64,000 bases of DNA from Bacillota bacterium (GTDB lineage: Bacteria; Bacillota; UBA4882; UBA8346), in contig JAKOTQ010000096.1 of NCBI GenBank assembly GCA_029776205.1, forward strand, positions 195,771 to 259,770, read 5' to 3'. The stretch's first letter is position 1, and each line of letters opens with the position of its first letter. Below, in pieces: positions 37,892 through 47,020 of the stretch. The position numbers and the translations under genes are program-made. The notes below the pieces were generated by a model. It saw only the letters and a list, made by a program, of their open reading frames with translations. It was not told the DNA's origin and did no database searches.

Positions 37892-39091
37892 TTAAAACTC
37901 CTTTCTGCGAGGGACTGCCATCGCGATATCCTGTGTTGTTTCGAGAGTCGTAATTAATTTCACGAACTCACCTTCATCGGTCCAAGCTTCCATCTGACGT
38001 TCTATGGTTAGGTTTTTCAATTGCTTCTTTTTTAAAACGGTCTCAGCCAAAGCGGCCCGTTTGATTTCTTCCGGCGAACGCCGGACCTGTCGCCAGGATA
38101 CTTCTCTGAACGAATCTTTAATAAGTTCTACACCCTGTCCATGATTCCTCCCTCGATAAATCCGTTTGACGCTCCTCTCCCAAAAATAATTATTGGCAGG
38201 CTTTTTGCCAAAGCAAAACAGCGGGATCCACCGCCCATTCCACCGCAGCCTGTAACAAGTCCATTGTTGGCGATCTAAACGCGGTTTCCAAATGATTTTA
38301 GGTTCGATCACTTCAATATCATACCAAACCCGGGCTTCAACAATTCCTCCGGCCGGTACCTCTTCCGTTACCATAGCACCGGTTTCCGAGTCTTGATGCC
38401 AACGGATTCCGCTGATCAATAGATCACCCCGGGCTACCGTATCCCCTTCCCGCACTGCCGGAACGCCGCGAATGGTCACCACCTTGGTAACCACACCATC
38501 CACAGCTGCAACCAAATCCGACGGCCCGGCTGCAAGAGCAGGAGTTTTCCGGGGAACCGCTTTGATCTCAGCCACAACTCCTTTGACTGAAATCCCCAAC
38601 CACACCGCTTCGGGAGTAACCAACATCATCTCCCGTTCCATACGCCGCTTTTGGCTTAACAGTTCCTGACGAGTCATCCCCGGACGCAGTCCTGCCCGTC
38701 TCAATGACTCCAAAAGCTTATCACGATGACGCTCCTCAAAACCTTCAATCCTAACAAACAACACCAACGAGGACAAATACATGATCAAACCGATAAAAAG
38801 AAGCGCACCGATTAAAAACATCCGGCGTTCCGCTAATTTTCGGCGCAAAAACGGCCAGCCATGCTTACGATGAATTTTAACATAGCAACCCGACCGTCGC
38901 ATCATCTCCCGAATCCGCAAATAACCGTGAGCCCGTATTTTGGCATGGACAATACCTGGAGCAACCCGGCGAATATGCCAGAGATATAAACCGGAACCGG
39001 TAACCAAATTGATGAACTTTTCCGGCTGAGAACCACGGATTAATATTTCAACATATCCAGTGAGATAGGATATGATCTTCTCAAAAGCCAC
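37892..39091 (-). CDS. yqfD: Sporulation protein YqfD
   Basis: Mother-cell sporulation protein required for engulfment in Bacillus. The 399-aa sequence begins with the YqfD core (YLTGYVEILIRGSQPEKFIN). One membrane helix lies near residue 90 (MFLIGALLFIGLIMYLSSLVL), followed by a large extracytoplasmic domain with GFEERHRDKLLESLRRAGLR, PRKTPALAAGPSDLVAAVDG and DLLISGI. The GTG at 39091 has GGAGGTAACCGGT at ideal spacing and is preferred over an upstream TTG inside yqfC. Its place after yqfC and before phoH is the classical order. Confidence 0.95.
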   Translation of the reverse strand: MAFEKIISYLTGYVEILIRGSQPEKFINLVTGSGLYLWHIRRVAPGIVHAKIRAHGYLRIREMMRRSGCYVKIHRKHGWPFLRRKLAERRMFLIGALLFIGLIMYLSSLVLFVRIEGFEERHRDKLLESLRRAGLRPGMTRQELLSQKRRMEREMMLVTPEAVWLGISVKGVVAEIKAVPRKTPALAAGPSDLVAAVDGVVTKVVTIRGVPAVREGDTVARGDLLISGIRWHQDSETGAMVTEEVPAGGIVEARVWYDIEVIEPKIIWKPRLDRQQWTCYRLRWNGRWIPLFCFGKKPANNYFWERSVKRIYRGRNHGQGVELIKDSFREVSWRQVRRSPEEIKRAALAETVLKKKQLKNLTIERQMEAWTDEGEFVKLITTLETTQDIAMAVPRRKEF

Positions 39092-39096
39092 ACCGG

Positions 39097-39378
39097 TTAC
39101 CTCCAATCCACCAATTCAACCTGGTTTATCTTTCCATCGATCACAATTTCATCTTTCAAAGCCGACACCAAGGATAAATTACTCCCTGAAATCTTCACTT
39201 CACCGAATTTCGTATTGATTCGAACCGTATTACGATCATACTCAATGACGCCCCGATGGTTTTCAATAACCAAATGCCGGTTGGCGGTCAATTCCACCTT
39301 CGGCCAGTCTAATGTCGTATCCAGCGGAATATCCAACATCTGGGCCAACCGTTCGCCGATCGAAGTCTCTTTTCCCAT
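39097..39378 (-). CDS. yqfC: Sporulation protein YqfC
   Basis: Small (93 aa) sporulation protein of the YabP/YqfC family, made in the mother cell under sigma-E in Bacillus. LAQMLDIPLDTTLDWPKVEL, RHLVIENHRGVIEYDRNTV and VKISGSNLSLVSALKDEIVI follow the family pattern. The ATG at 39378 has GGAGGG before it; the frame continues to 39417 without support. First gene of the long block running down to era. I looked for a sigma-E promoter upstream and found no convincing match. Confidence 0.95.
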   Translation of the reverse strand: MGKETSIGERLAQMLDIPLDTTLDWPKVELTANRHLVIENHRGVIEYDRNTVRINTKFGEVKISGSNLSLVSALKDEIVIDGKINQVELVDWR

Positions 39379-39515
39379 GGCCACATCCCTCCTCATATAA
39401 GGTGTATGCGGGTCCAATGGGTTTTACTCATCATTTTCCACTCTGTCGGATGTAAGATATATGTTAGGATTTGTTGGCAAATAACATAAACTTGATCTTG
39501 TTTACAAGAAATTTA

Positions 39516-39544
39516 TTGTAATTCATATTCAGTCAACGTAATAT
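39516..39544 (+). promoter_or_regulatory. Promoter of the first barrel-protein gene
   Basis: TTGTAA (39516-39521), 17 bases, TAATAT (39539-39544), reading right, about 45 bases before the start codon. Confidence 0.6.
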
Positions 39545-39590
39545 AAGATTGTGTGAACAGGTATTCACTCATTACAAAGGAGGCAATACC

Positions 39591-40217
39591 ATGAAAAAAT
39601 TAATTGTACTTATGTTAACCCTCGCCTTAACCCTTTCTTTCGCCACCGTTTCCATGGCAAGCACATTGGGCGTCAACGTTAGTAAAGGAAACTCGGTTTC
39701 GATTGAGAAAGATGTCATCGACGAAGATCCCTTCACGATCACTGGAAACTTTGGAATCAATGATCAATGGCTGATCTCCGTCGGTTACAACTTTAACAAT
39801 GATAATTCCGACGACAATACTTACTTTTTAAAAGCTCGGTATGAAATCGTTGAAAATCTCGCCACTTCGTTCGGATATTTCAAAAGCGACAATGCTGACG
39901 GCTGGCAAATTGATCTCCGCGCCAAATATCCTTACAGTGATAACCTGGCATTTACCGGCAAAGTTTCCTACACAGATGACGATGGCACCGATGTATTTGG
40001 TCTTTTCGCCCAAGCCGAATACGCTGTCAGCGATATGTTCATTCCGACCTTCGGTTTTGATTTCTCCCACGAAGAACATGCAGATGACGTAACCTATGTC
40101 ATTTTAGGAATGGACTTTTATCCCACCGAGAATTTCTTCATCTATCTTGACTACGGCGTCAACGTCGATGACAGCGATGATGACTTCGTCTATCTCGGTG
40201 TGGAATTTGCATTTTAA
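39591..40217 (+). CDS. Small outer-membrane beta-barrel protein, paralogue 1
   Basis: A 208-aa exported protein. The signal peptide (KKLIVLMLTLALTLSFATV, then SMAS) precedes a mature part opening TLGVNVSKGNSVSIEK and made of alternating amphipathic strands joined by acidic Asp/Asn-rich turns. It ends LGVEFAF; a C-terminal Phe after alternating hydrophobics is the usual outer-membrane barrel sorting signal. About ten strands can be drawn, so an 8-10-stranded barrel is likely. A strong GGAGG precedes the ATG and a good terminator follows. It is paralogous to the next gene. Pore or structural role unknown. Confidence 0.82.
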   Translation: MKKLIVLMLTLALTLSFATVSMASTLGVNVSKGNSVSIEKDVIDEDPFTITGNFGINDQWLISVGYNFNNDNSDDNTYFLKARYEIVENLATSFGYFKSDNADGWQIDLRAKYPYSDNLAFTGKVSYTDDDGTDVFGLFAQAEYAVSDMFIPTFGFDFSHEEHADDVTYVILGMDFYPTENFFIYLDYGVNVDDSDDDFVYLGVEFAF

Positions 40218-40249
40218 TCAGTTTAATTGCTGAAGTACCTGTTCATATC

Positions 40250-40280
40250 AGAGGCTTCCCTTACGGGCAGCCTCTTTTTT
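40250..40280 (+). terminator. Terminator of barrel gene 1
   Basis: AGAGGCTTCCC-TTAC-GGGCAGCCTCT with one mismatch, then six T. Confidence 0.9.
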
Positions 40281-40426
40281 ATCCAACGAAAACAACCACT
40301 TCCATATTTTACATTTTTTAATGTATATTTTTCCTTGTTTTTCCTTAAATTTGAAGGATTTTAATTATGTCAATCCGAATAAGGTGTTTCAATCAGACCA
40401 AAATTTTTTAGCAAGGAGTGAATTTC

Positions 40427-41064
40427 ATGAAAAATTATTAGTTTTGGGTTTAGCCGTGATGATGACGATCGCTTTTGCATCCGTCACCATGGCAGGCACT
40501 TTGGGCGTGAACGTCAGCGAAGGATGGTCCGTATCCGTTGAAAAAGCTAATGTCGATATCGATCGAGTTGAAATCACTGGTAACTATGGAGTCAGTGATC
40601 TATTAAAGCTCTCCATTGGTTTTGTCACAGATGTCGATGCCATCTCTTTCGGTGCCCGTTATCAAATCGCTGAAAATACCGCCATCAACTTCAAATACTA
40701 CACCTACGACACCTTAGGCGTTGACATTTCCGAATACAGCATTGATTTGCGGGGTAAAAAGCACCTCAATGACAACTTGGCTTTAGCCGGTAAAATTGGA
40801 TATTACAAATATGACTGCGAATTTTCTATTTTAGATTTCGATGGTTTCGAGGCATTAGGCCAGATTGAATACAGCTTCAACGAGTTCGTCACCGGAAACC
40901 TGGGTGTTATCTATTATGACTACGATATTGACGACGGAACCGACATCACTCTCGGTATCGAAATCTACCCGACCGAGAAGTTTACCATCTGGGCTGATTA
41001 CACCTTTGATGCTGATGATATCGATAACAATTTATTCGGAATCGGTGTTGAATTCGCTTTCTAA
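40427..41064 (+). CDS. Small outer-membrane beta-barrel protein, paralogue 2, frameshifted just after the start codon
   Basis: About 212 aa if repaired. A good ribosome site (AAGGAG) precedes ATG at 40427, but the ATG frame reads MKNY and then a stop. The barrel frame begins 2-3 codons later. Adding one A to the A5 run at 40430-40434 gives MKKLLVLGLAVMMTIAFASV followed by TMAGTLGVNVSEGWSVSVEK, closely matching the signal peptide and mature start of paralogue 1. The rest is intact and ends LFGIGVEFAF. The cause may be a sequencing error, real inactivation or on/off slippage. The pair looks like a tandem duplication that has since diverged. Confidence 0.75.
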
Positions 41065-41096
41065 TTCAATCTCTCATTTTTATCAGGTCTGATTAC

Positions 41097-41129
41097 AAAC
41101 GGCTGCTTTTTCAAGCAGCCGTTTTGTTT
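41097..41129 (+). terminator. Terminator of barrel gene 2
   Basis: AAACGGCTGCTT and AAGCAGCCGTTT stem with a four-base loop, then TGTTTA. Confidence 0.9.
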
Positions 41130-41172
41130 ATTTGGATAGCTTATTGGGGGAAGCAGCAACAGTCAGTATAAC

Positions 41173-41204
41173 CAAAGGGGATGCCGAAAGGCATCCCCTT
41201 TTCA
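41173..41204. terminator. Strong stem-loop after dnaB
   Basis: AAAGGGGATGCC-GAAA-GGCATCCCCTTT, a 12-bp stem with a GNRA loop, 20 bases past the dnaB stop. It could act in both directions, ending dnaB and blocking read-through from the barrel genes. Confidence 0.85.
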
Positions 41205-41223
41205 TACCATAGATATTTATTAT

Positions 41224-42564
41224 TTATGGCTTCCTGAACTTGTCCAACCCCACAAACTTTCCATACTCTTTCTGGAAGAGAAATTCGACGGTCCCGACGG
41301 GGCCATTTCGTTGCTTGGCGATGATCAGATCGGTGATATTCTTCCGGTCGGTGTCTTGATTGTAATAATCTTCGCGATAAAGGAAAGCAACGATATCCGC
41401 ATCCTGCTCCAAAGATCCGGATTCCCGCAGGTCCGACATTGACGGCTTTTTGTCCGCCCGCTGCTCAACCGCACGCGACAACTGGGAAAGTGCCACCACC
41501 GGCACTTCCAGTTCCCGTGCCAATCCCTTCAAAGCACGGGAGATTTCCGAAACTTCCTGTTGACGGTTTTCCGTCTTAGTCCGGCTGCTCATCAATTGCA
41601 GATAGTCGATCATAATCATTCCAAGTCCGTATTCGGCTTTGATCCGGCGACACTTGGCCCGTACATCGAGAACGGTTGTTCCTGGCGTATCATCAATAAA
41701 CATCATCGAATCCGATAATTTCCCCATCGCATGGGAAATCCGTTGCCAGTCGGAATCCAACAGCGTTCCGGTACGGATACGCTGATTGTCCACACCGGCT
41801 TCAGAACACAAAAGTTTCAAAGCCAACTGCTCTTTGGACATCTCCAAACTGAACATAACCACCGGGATTTTCAGATCAATCGCCGCATGGCTTGCCATAT
41901 TCAGCGCAAAAGTGGTTTTTCCCATCGAAGGACGGGCCGCCAGAATAATCAAATCCGAAGGCTGTAAGCCGGCAGTCATCCGGTCCAGATCGGCAAAGCC
42001 TGTGGGCAATCCGGTAACACCGCCTTTGGCATATAAGGCTTCGATCCGTTCGAAGGTATCGATCAAAATGCTTTTCAAACTGACATAGCCTTTGACATTT
42101 CGTTTCTGAGTGATTTGAAAGATCTGTTTCTCAGCTTCGTCAAGGACCACATCTACTTCCTGGGTTCCTTCATAACCCATTTTGACAATATCCGTCGCAA
42201 CCCGGATAATCGAACGAAGCAACGATTTCTCCTCGACAATCTTCGCATAATATTCAACATTAGCAGCCGTTGGAACCGAGTTGGCAAGCGATGTCAAATA
42301 CGCAATCCCGCCGACCTTGTCCAGCATATTGCGTTGCTTCAACTCTTCGGAGACAGTAATGATATCCACCGGCTCCCCTTTGTTATTTAAATGCACCACG
42401 ACTTCAAAAATGATTCGGTGCGCTTCCCGGTAAAAATCCTCCGGTTGCAACATCTCCTGCGCCCTGTAGATTGCTTCTTTTTCCAGCAACATTGAGCCCA
42501 GGGTCGAACGCTCCGCATCGATATTTTGCGGCGGGATTCGTTCCACAATAGATGCGATACTCAT
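41224..42564 (-). CDS. dnaB: Replicative DNA helicase DnaB
   Basis: Hexameric helicase at the replication fork (called DnaC in Bacillus). It is 446 aa. The N-terminal helical domain begins RIPPQNIDAERSTLGSMLLE. The RecA-like C-terminal domain has ILAARPSMGKTTFALNMA (Walker A), MIMIDYLQLMSS and LRESGSLEQDADIVAFLYRE. No intein is present. The ATG at 42564 has GGAGGGAGAC before it; an upstream ATG at 42624 lacks support. dnaB is often in one operon with rplI; here a reverse-strand gene lies between them. Confidence 0.98.
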   Translation of the reverse strand: MSIASIVERIPPQNIDAERSTLGSMLLEKEAIYRAQEMLQPEDFYREAHRIIFEVVVHLNNKGEPVDIITVSEELKQRNMLDKVGGIAYLTSLANSVPTAANVEYYAKIVEEKSLLRSIIRVATDIVKMGYEGTQEVDVVLDEAEKQIFQITQKRNVKGYVSLKSILIDTFERIEALYAKGGVTGLPTGFADLDRMTAGLQPSDLIILAARPSMGKTTFALNMASHAAIDLKIPVVMFSLEMSKEQLALKLLCSEAGVDNQRIRTGTLLDSDWQRISHAMGKLSDSMMFIDDTPGTTVLDVRAKCRRIKAEYGLGMIMIDYLQLMSSRTKTENRQQEVSEISRALKGLARELEVPVVALSQLSRAVEQRADKKPSMSDLRESGSLEQDADIVAFLYREDYYNQDTDRKNITDLIIAKQRNGPVGTVEFLFQKEYGKFVGLDKFRKP

Positions 42565-42687
42565 GTCTCCCTCCAAAATCCGCTGATTATTGATAATTTC
42601 CAAAGCTAATTTTAATTTGGTCAATAAAGGAATTCACCGGTTGCCGGTTGAATTGTATACGTGAATCCGGCAGGCAACACCAAATAA

Positions 42688-42718
42688 TTGATGTGTTCTT
42701 TCGGATATTAATTATAAT
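42688..42718 (+). promoter_or_regulatory. Possible promoter of the beta-propeller gene
   Basis: TATAAT at 42713-42718 with TTGATG at 42688-42693; the 19-base spacing is longer than ideal. Confidence 0.4.
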
Positions 42719-42758
42719 TTATTGTGACAAAAAATGAAACCCATTTAGGAGGATTGTA

Positions 42759-44432
42759 ATGAAACGCTATCTCATCATCGGACTGTTGTTGTCGATTCTC
42801 TTGACAACAGCCACTTTCGCCGCCTCTCAGTCCCAATGGTTGGCTTTAAATCCCATCAACGATACAATGGAATTATTTGGAGCTAATTTCAAATCCGGCG
42901 GCATCGAAAAAAGCGGCCCCCGTCCCTTCAGCATCCAAGCTCTGCCAGACAAGAGCGGTTATGCTTTGCTTTATCTCGGCTCAACCAAAACCTTCGGCGG
43001 AATGAAAGACCCGGGAGGAATCCTCTACTTTGATACATCTTTAAAACCTATGTCCAAAAGACTGACATTCACCGGTTTGGTTATCGATCAATTTTATCAC
43101 AACGAATCGCAAACCTGGTTTATCTTTACCACTGGCGGGAAAAGCAGCAACAATATGTTGAACATCGTTAATCTCAACCAAGGCAATGTGCAATCGGTCC
43201 CTTTACCATCCGAACCTTCCGTTTATCAGTTCAACGACCAAAACCTCTTAGCCATCGCTACTAGCGGAGATACCGAAGTCCAAATCAAACCGGAGCTAGT
43301 ATTGGTAGATTTAGCTTCCATGGCAGTGGATCGGTATCCGCTAACCGCCAATCCGGGAGCCATCTTCTACAAAGACGACGATCAATTACTGGTGGCTTGC
43401 GGCGGTTACCGCGAAGGGCAGAAATTTTTCAACTTCTTTTCGGATACGCCTGTCGAAACATCTGCAGAACCAGCCCAACTGCATCTGATTGATATCCGGT
43501 CCAAATCCGCCAAAAGTTTACCGGTTGGATATGCACCACTCGCCATCATCCAGGACAATAGCGATAAGGCAAGATTTTTCTTAACCAGCAACACAGAACC
43601 CGTTCCTGGAGAACCCTCCGGAATGTTGCAAATCCTGTCCGATGATACCATAACATCGACTGTTAAATTTGCTGCCGAACCCGTTTTTTTGATTCAGGCT
43701 TCTTCCGGTAATTTATGCGTTCTCGGACGGAATGCATTTTTCTTAATCCATCCGGAGCAGGCAAAAATACTCAATGAATCCCGTTACGAAATGGATATTG
43801 ACGAACTTTACATGAGCAAGGACGGAAAAACCGGATATATCACCAACGTTAACAGTAATTATATTGACGCCATCCAATTGGAGACTGGCGAACACCTGGC
43901 TAAGATCAAAATCGGAAAAAACAACTTCCTGGGAAACTTCTCCCTCAACAAGGTCATTCCCAAATCTTACCCTCCGGTTATTAGTAAAAATGGGAAACTC
44001 GAAATCAAACCGGACAGAATTTCGGCCAACTCCCGGATGATCTTAGCCGAAAACACGGGACTGATTTATGTCTTAGCCGGAGACGCCCGAGTTGATATCG
44101 TTGATATCTCAACTCATACCGTTAAGCGCTCCATCGGTTTTGATGGGAATGCTTACGGCATTCATCTCACGCCAAATTCCAAATTTATCGTGGTACCTAC
44201 CGAAACCTATTGGCATTTGCTCGATCCTAATAAGAACAAGCCGATACTGAGTATCCTCATCAACAGCGAAGAAAGCAAAAAAGCGCCCCAAACAGCCTAT
44301 TACAGTCCTGATGGCAGCCAATTGATTATCCCCTTCGAAAACACGCTGTACATCATCGATACAGTTCAGGGGAAACTGGCTGGAAAAGTAAAAACCAAGA
44401 TGCATGATGCCCGGATTACCTGGCTGCCGTAA
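42759..44432 (+). CDS. Secreted beta-propeller-like protein
   Basis: A 557-aa exported protein with signal peptide (RYLIIGLLLSILLTTATFAA). The mature part consists of blade-like repeats typical of YVTN/WD-type propellers: LYMSKDGKTGYITNVNSNYI, DARVDIVDISTHTVKRSIGF, GIHLTPNSKFIVVPTETYWH and APQTAYYSPDGSQLIIPFEN. There is no enzymatic motif, anchor or lipobox. It likely works outside the inner membrane, perhaps in the periplasm. GGAGG precedes the ATG and a strong terminator follows. It is inserted against the reading direction between dnaB and lonC. Function unknown. Confidence 0.8.
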   Translation: MKRYLIIGLLLSILLTTATFAASQSQWLALNPINDTMELFGANFKSGGIEKSGPRPFSIQALPDKSGYALLYLGSTKTFGGMKDPGGILYFDTSLKPMSKRLTFTGLVIDQFYHNESQTWFIFTTGGKSSNNMLNIVNLNQGNVQSVPLPSEPSVYQFNDQNLLAIATSGDTEVQIKPELVLVDLASMAVDRYPLTANPGAIFYKDDDQLLVACGGYREGQKFFNFFSDTPVETSAEPAQLHLIDIRSKSAKSLPVGYAPLAIIQDNSDKARFFLTSNTEPVPGEPSGMLQILSDDTITSTVKFAAEPVFLIQASSGNLCVLGRNAFFLIHPEQAKILNESRYEMDIDELYMSKDGKTGYITNVNSNYIDAIQLETGEHLAKIKIGKNNFLGNFSLNKVIPKSYPPVISKNGKLEIKPDRISANSRMILAENTGLIYVLAGDARVDIVDISTHTVKRSIGFDGNAYGIHLTPNSKFIVVPTETYWHLLDPNKNKPILSILINSEESKKAPQTAYYSPDGSQLIIPFENTLYIIDTVQGKLAGKVKTKMHDARITWLP

Positions 44433-44448
44433 CCCTTCTCTTTGATAC

Positions 44449-44486
44449 AAAAAGGAGTATCCGCTTTAAAGCGATACTCCTTTTTT
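44449..44486. terminator. Bidirectional terminator between the propeller gene and lonC
   Basis: AAAAAGGAGTAT and ATACTCCTTTTTT close around an inner CGCTTTAAAGCG hairpin. A-run and T-run flank it, so it can serve both convergent genes. Confidence 0.9.
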
Positions 44487-44508
44487 ATTCAAGATAAAAA
44501 CCTTTATA

Positions 44509-46455
44509 TTACGCCGTTACCCCTTGAAGCGCCCATTCCATCATTTCCGAAATGCTATCTACAGTAATGATCTCGATATCAGAAATATCAACGGGTTTAT
44601 CCTTCTCATTTTCTTTCGGGATCAACACCCGTTTCATCCCAGCCTGCCTGGCTCCATAAATTTTTTCAATGATCCCGCCGACCGCTTTGACTCTACCCCG
44701 AACCGAAATCTCTCCGGTAATCGCTATATTTTGGTAAATCGGACGTTGGGTCAGACAGCTGATAATCGCCAAAGTAATGGCTGCTCCGGCCGAAGGGCCG
44801 TCAATCCGACCGCCTCCGACAATATTCACATGGACATCAAAATCGGCCAAATCCAATCCAGTGACCAACCGGACCACCGATGCGGCATTAAATACCGAAT
44901 CTTTGGCCATACTCCCGGCTGTTTCGTTAAAACGCAGCCGTCCTTTACCTTTCTCCGCAGCCGGAAAAGAGATCGCTTCAATCTCCAGGACAGAACCGAC
45001 AAAGCCACTGACCCCCAGCCCGAAGACTTTACCGCATTCCACTTTATCAGAGGCCTTAACTTGCACATAAGGGGAGAAACGGCTTGCTTGGAAGATCTCT
45101 AACAGATCTTCTCTGGTAATCTCTATTTTGGAATCGGCTCCCTCCCGATTACTGTGCTTATACAAAGCCAATCCGTAAGCATCTGATAAAATACCGGCCG
45201 CTTTCCGTCCTTCAATCGTATATTCACTGATCAACGCAGCGTTTTCCGGACTGATCACAACATCCAGGCGTTGAGCAGCATTTTGAACAATAGTCACTAT
45301 ATCAGCCGGATCTAACGGTTCAAAGAACACTTCAGCACAACGGGAACGTATCGCCGGATTAATCTCCGACGGATCCCTCGTGGTGGCCGATACCAGCACA
45401 AAGTCAGCCGGAGCCCCTTCAGTAAATAGTTTTTTAATATATTTCGGAACATTTGGATCATTCGGATCGAAATAAGCCGAATCAAAGGTTACCCGTTTAT
45501 CCTCAAGTACCTTTAAGAGTTTATTGAGAAGCATCGGATCCATCTCGCCGATTTCATCAATGAACAATACCCCGCCATGGGCTTCCGTAACTAAACCCGG
45601 TTTAGGTTCAGGCACACCTCCCTCGGCCAAATCCCGTCTTGCGCCCTGATAAATCGGATCATGAACCGAACCCAGCAACGGATTGGTTACTTCCCGAGGA
45701 TCCCATCGCAGAGTAGTTCCGTCCACCTCGACAAAAGGAGCATCTTCCCGAAAAGGCGTAAATGGCAATTTTTTAGCCTCTTCCAGCACCAGACGGGCCA
45801 CGGTGGTTTTCCCTACACCCGGAGGGCCGTATAAAATAACATGTTGCGGAAAAGGGGAAGCCAATTTCGAAAGCAATGCTTTCACAGCGCGCTCCTGTCC
45901 AACTACTTCCTGAAGTTTCGTAGGCCTTAACTTCTCCAAAGCCGATTTGGAGAGGCTAATCTCCTCCAAACGTTCCAAATCCGCCAGTTTCTTTAATGTC
46001 ATCGGATTCTCCGGACCGGCAGATTCCCGCAATACTTGGGACTTGATCTCCTTCAAATACTCCTCATGCCGCTCTTGCATCCGTTCGGCGATTTTTTTCT
46101 CGATCTTCTCTTCCACCGTTTTTCTAGCGATCAAGTCCGCGATCTCTTCTTCGATCTCATTCAAAACCTCCGGAATCTCCGACGGTTTTGGAGGATTTTC
46201 AATGGTTGGATCTTCAAAGACGATCCGTTGCAACGCCAAAATCTTTTCTCCCAAGACCGAAGAGCGCATTAATTTTAAGGCTTCCAACTTGCCCGCTTTC
46301 AGCACCAATTTATCCGAACCATAGAGATTGGCAAGCAAAGCAAAGATAGCAGACACCTGGCGTCCTAATTGTTCTTCATCATCTAAGCGGTCCTGCAAGG
46401 ATATATTCAGCTTGGAAGGGGACGTCAGCTTTTGGAACAGTTTTTTCATCAACAT
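44509..46455 (-). CDS. lonC: Lon-family ATP-dependent protease, LonC type of spore formers
   Basis: AAA+ serine protease of 648 aa, lacking the long N-terminal substrate domain of LonA. The AAA module has VILYGPPGVGKTTVARL and GGVLFIDEIGEMDP. Between the two Walker motifs is an inserted segment. The proteolytic domain carries GGGRIDGPSAGAAITLA with the catalytic Ser and VGGIIEKIYGAR with the Lys. The architecture matches the Lon-like family found in clostridial spore formers outside Bacillus. It follows rplI by 17 bases. Two ATGs (46455, 46449) are possible starts. Substrates unknown. Confidence 0.9.
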   Translation of the reverse strand: MLMKKLFQKLTSPSKLNISLQDRLDDEEQLGRQVSAIFALLANLYGSDKLVLKAGKLEALKLMRSSVLGEKILALQRIVFEDPTIENPPKPSEIPEVLNEIEEEIADLIARKTVEEKIEKKIAERMQERHEEYLKEIKSQVLRESAGPENPMTLKKLADLERLEEISLSKSALEKLRPTKLQEVVGQERAVKALLSKLASPFPQHVILYGPPGVGKTTVARLVLEEAKKLPFTPFREDAPFVEVDGTTLRWDPREVTNPLLGSVHDPIYQGARRDLAEGGVPEPKPGLVTEAHGGVLFIDEIGEMDPMLLNKLLKVLEDKRVTFDSAYFDPNDPNVPKYIKKLFTEGAPADFVLVSATTRDPSEINPAIRSRCAEVFFEPLDPADIVTIVQNAAQRLDVVISPENAALISEYTIEGRKAAGILSDAYGLALYKHSNREGADSKIEITREDLLEIFQASRFSPYVQVKASDKVECGKVFGLGVSGFVGSVLEIEAISFPAAEKGKGRLRFNETAGSMAKDSVFNAASVVRLVTGLDLADFDVHVNIVGGGRIDGPSAGAAITLAIISCLTQRPIYQNIAITGEISVRGRVKAVGGIIEKIYGARQAGMKRVLIPKENEKDKPVDISDIEIITVDSISEMMEWALQGVTA

Positions 46456-46472
46456 TCCTTCCTCAATGATAT

Positions 46473-46922
46473 TTAATTGGCAGCTGTTACGCTGACCACA
46501 ATTTCCGTGTATACACCTTTATAGAGATGAAGGCGAACTGTATGTTTTCCCAATGTTTTGATGGGTTCTTCCAGTTCCACTTTACGCTTATCAAACTCAC
46601 TGCCCAGCTGTTTTTGAATAGCTTCTGCCACATCTTTGGCAGTCAGCGAACCAAACAACCGGCCACCTTCGCCGACTTTCAATGAAAATTCAAATTCTCT
46701 CCCTTTAAGCTTTTCAGCAAGCGCCCGGGCTTCAGCTTCTTCTACCTGTTGACGCTTTGCTTGACTAGCCTTTTGGTCTGAAAGCAGTTTCAGATTGCTG
46801 GCAGTCGCCTCTATCGCCAAACCCCTGGGAATTAAGTAATTAAATGCATACCCGTCGGCAACTTCTTTAACCTCTCCTTGTTTACCCAGAGCACGAACAT
46901 CCTTTTTTAAAATGACTTTCAT
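46473..46922 (-). CDS. rplI: 50S ribosomal protein L9
   Basis: Two-domain L9, 149 aa, standard length. [20 protein letters not shown] and [16 protein letters not shown] form the N-terminal 23S-binding domain, a long linker helix follows ([20 protein letters not shown]), and the C-terminal domain has [17 protein letters not shown]. It binds domain V of 23S rRNA and helps keep the reading frame. It follows rpsR across a terminator and probably shares a transcript with lonC downstream. Certain. Confidence 0.98.
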   Translation of the reverse strand: MKVILKKDVRALGKQGEVKEVADGYAFNYLIPRGLAIEATASNLKLLSDQKASQAKRQQVEEAEARALAEKLKGREFEFSLKVGEGGRLFGSLTAKDVAEAIQKQLGSEFDKRKVELEEPIKTLGKHTVRLHLYKGVYTEIVVSVTAAN

Positions 46923-46992
46923 CTATCACACCTGCCTAAACTTAGTTTATTCGAGATACAACATTTTTTCCCTGCGACGAAAGGATATATTA

Positions 46993-47020
46993 AAAGAAAA
47001 AAGAGGCTTGGCTGCCTCTT
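46993..47020 (-). terminator. Terminator of the rpsF-ssb-rpsR operon
   Basis: AAGAGGC-TTGGCT-GCCTCTT overlapping the rpsR stop. On the minus strand it is followed by TTTTCTTTTAA. Confidence 0.85.

Noticed and set aside
39379-39480. Possible sigma-E promoter upstream of yqfC (CATACACC)
   Set aside because: The -10 resembles the consensus but no matching -35 exists at the right spacing, and the start would fall inside the ribosome site.
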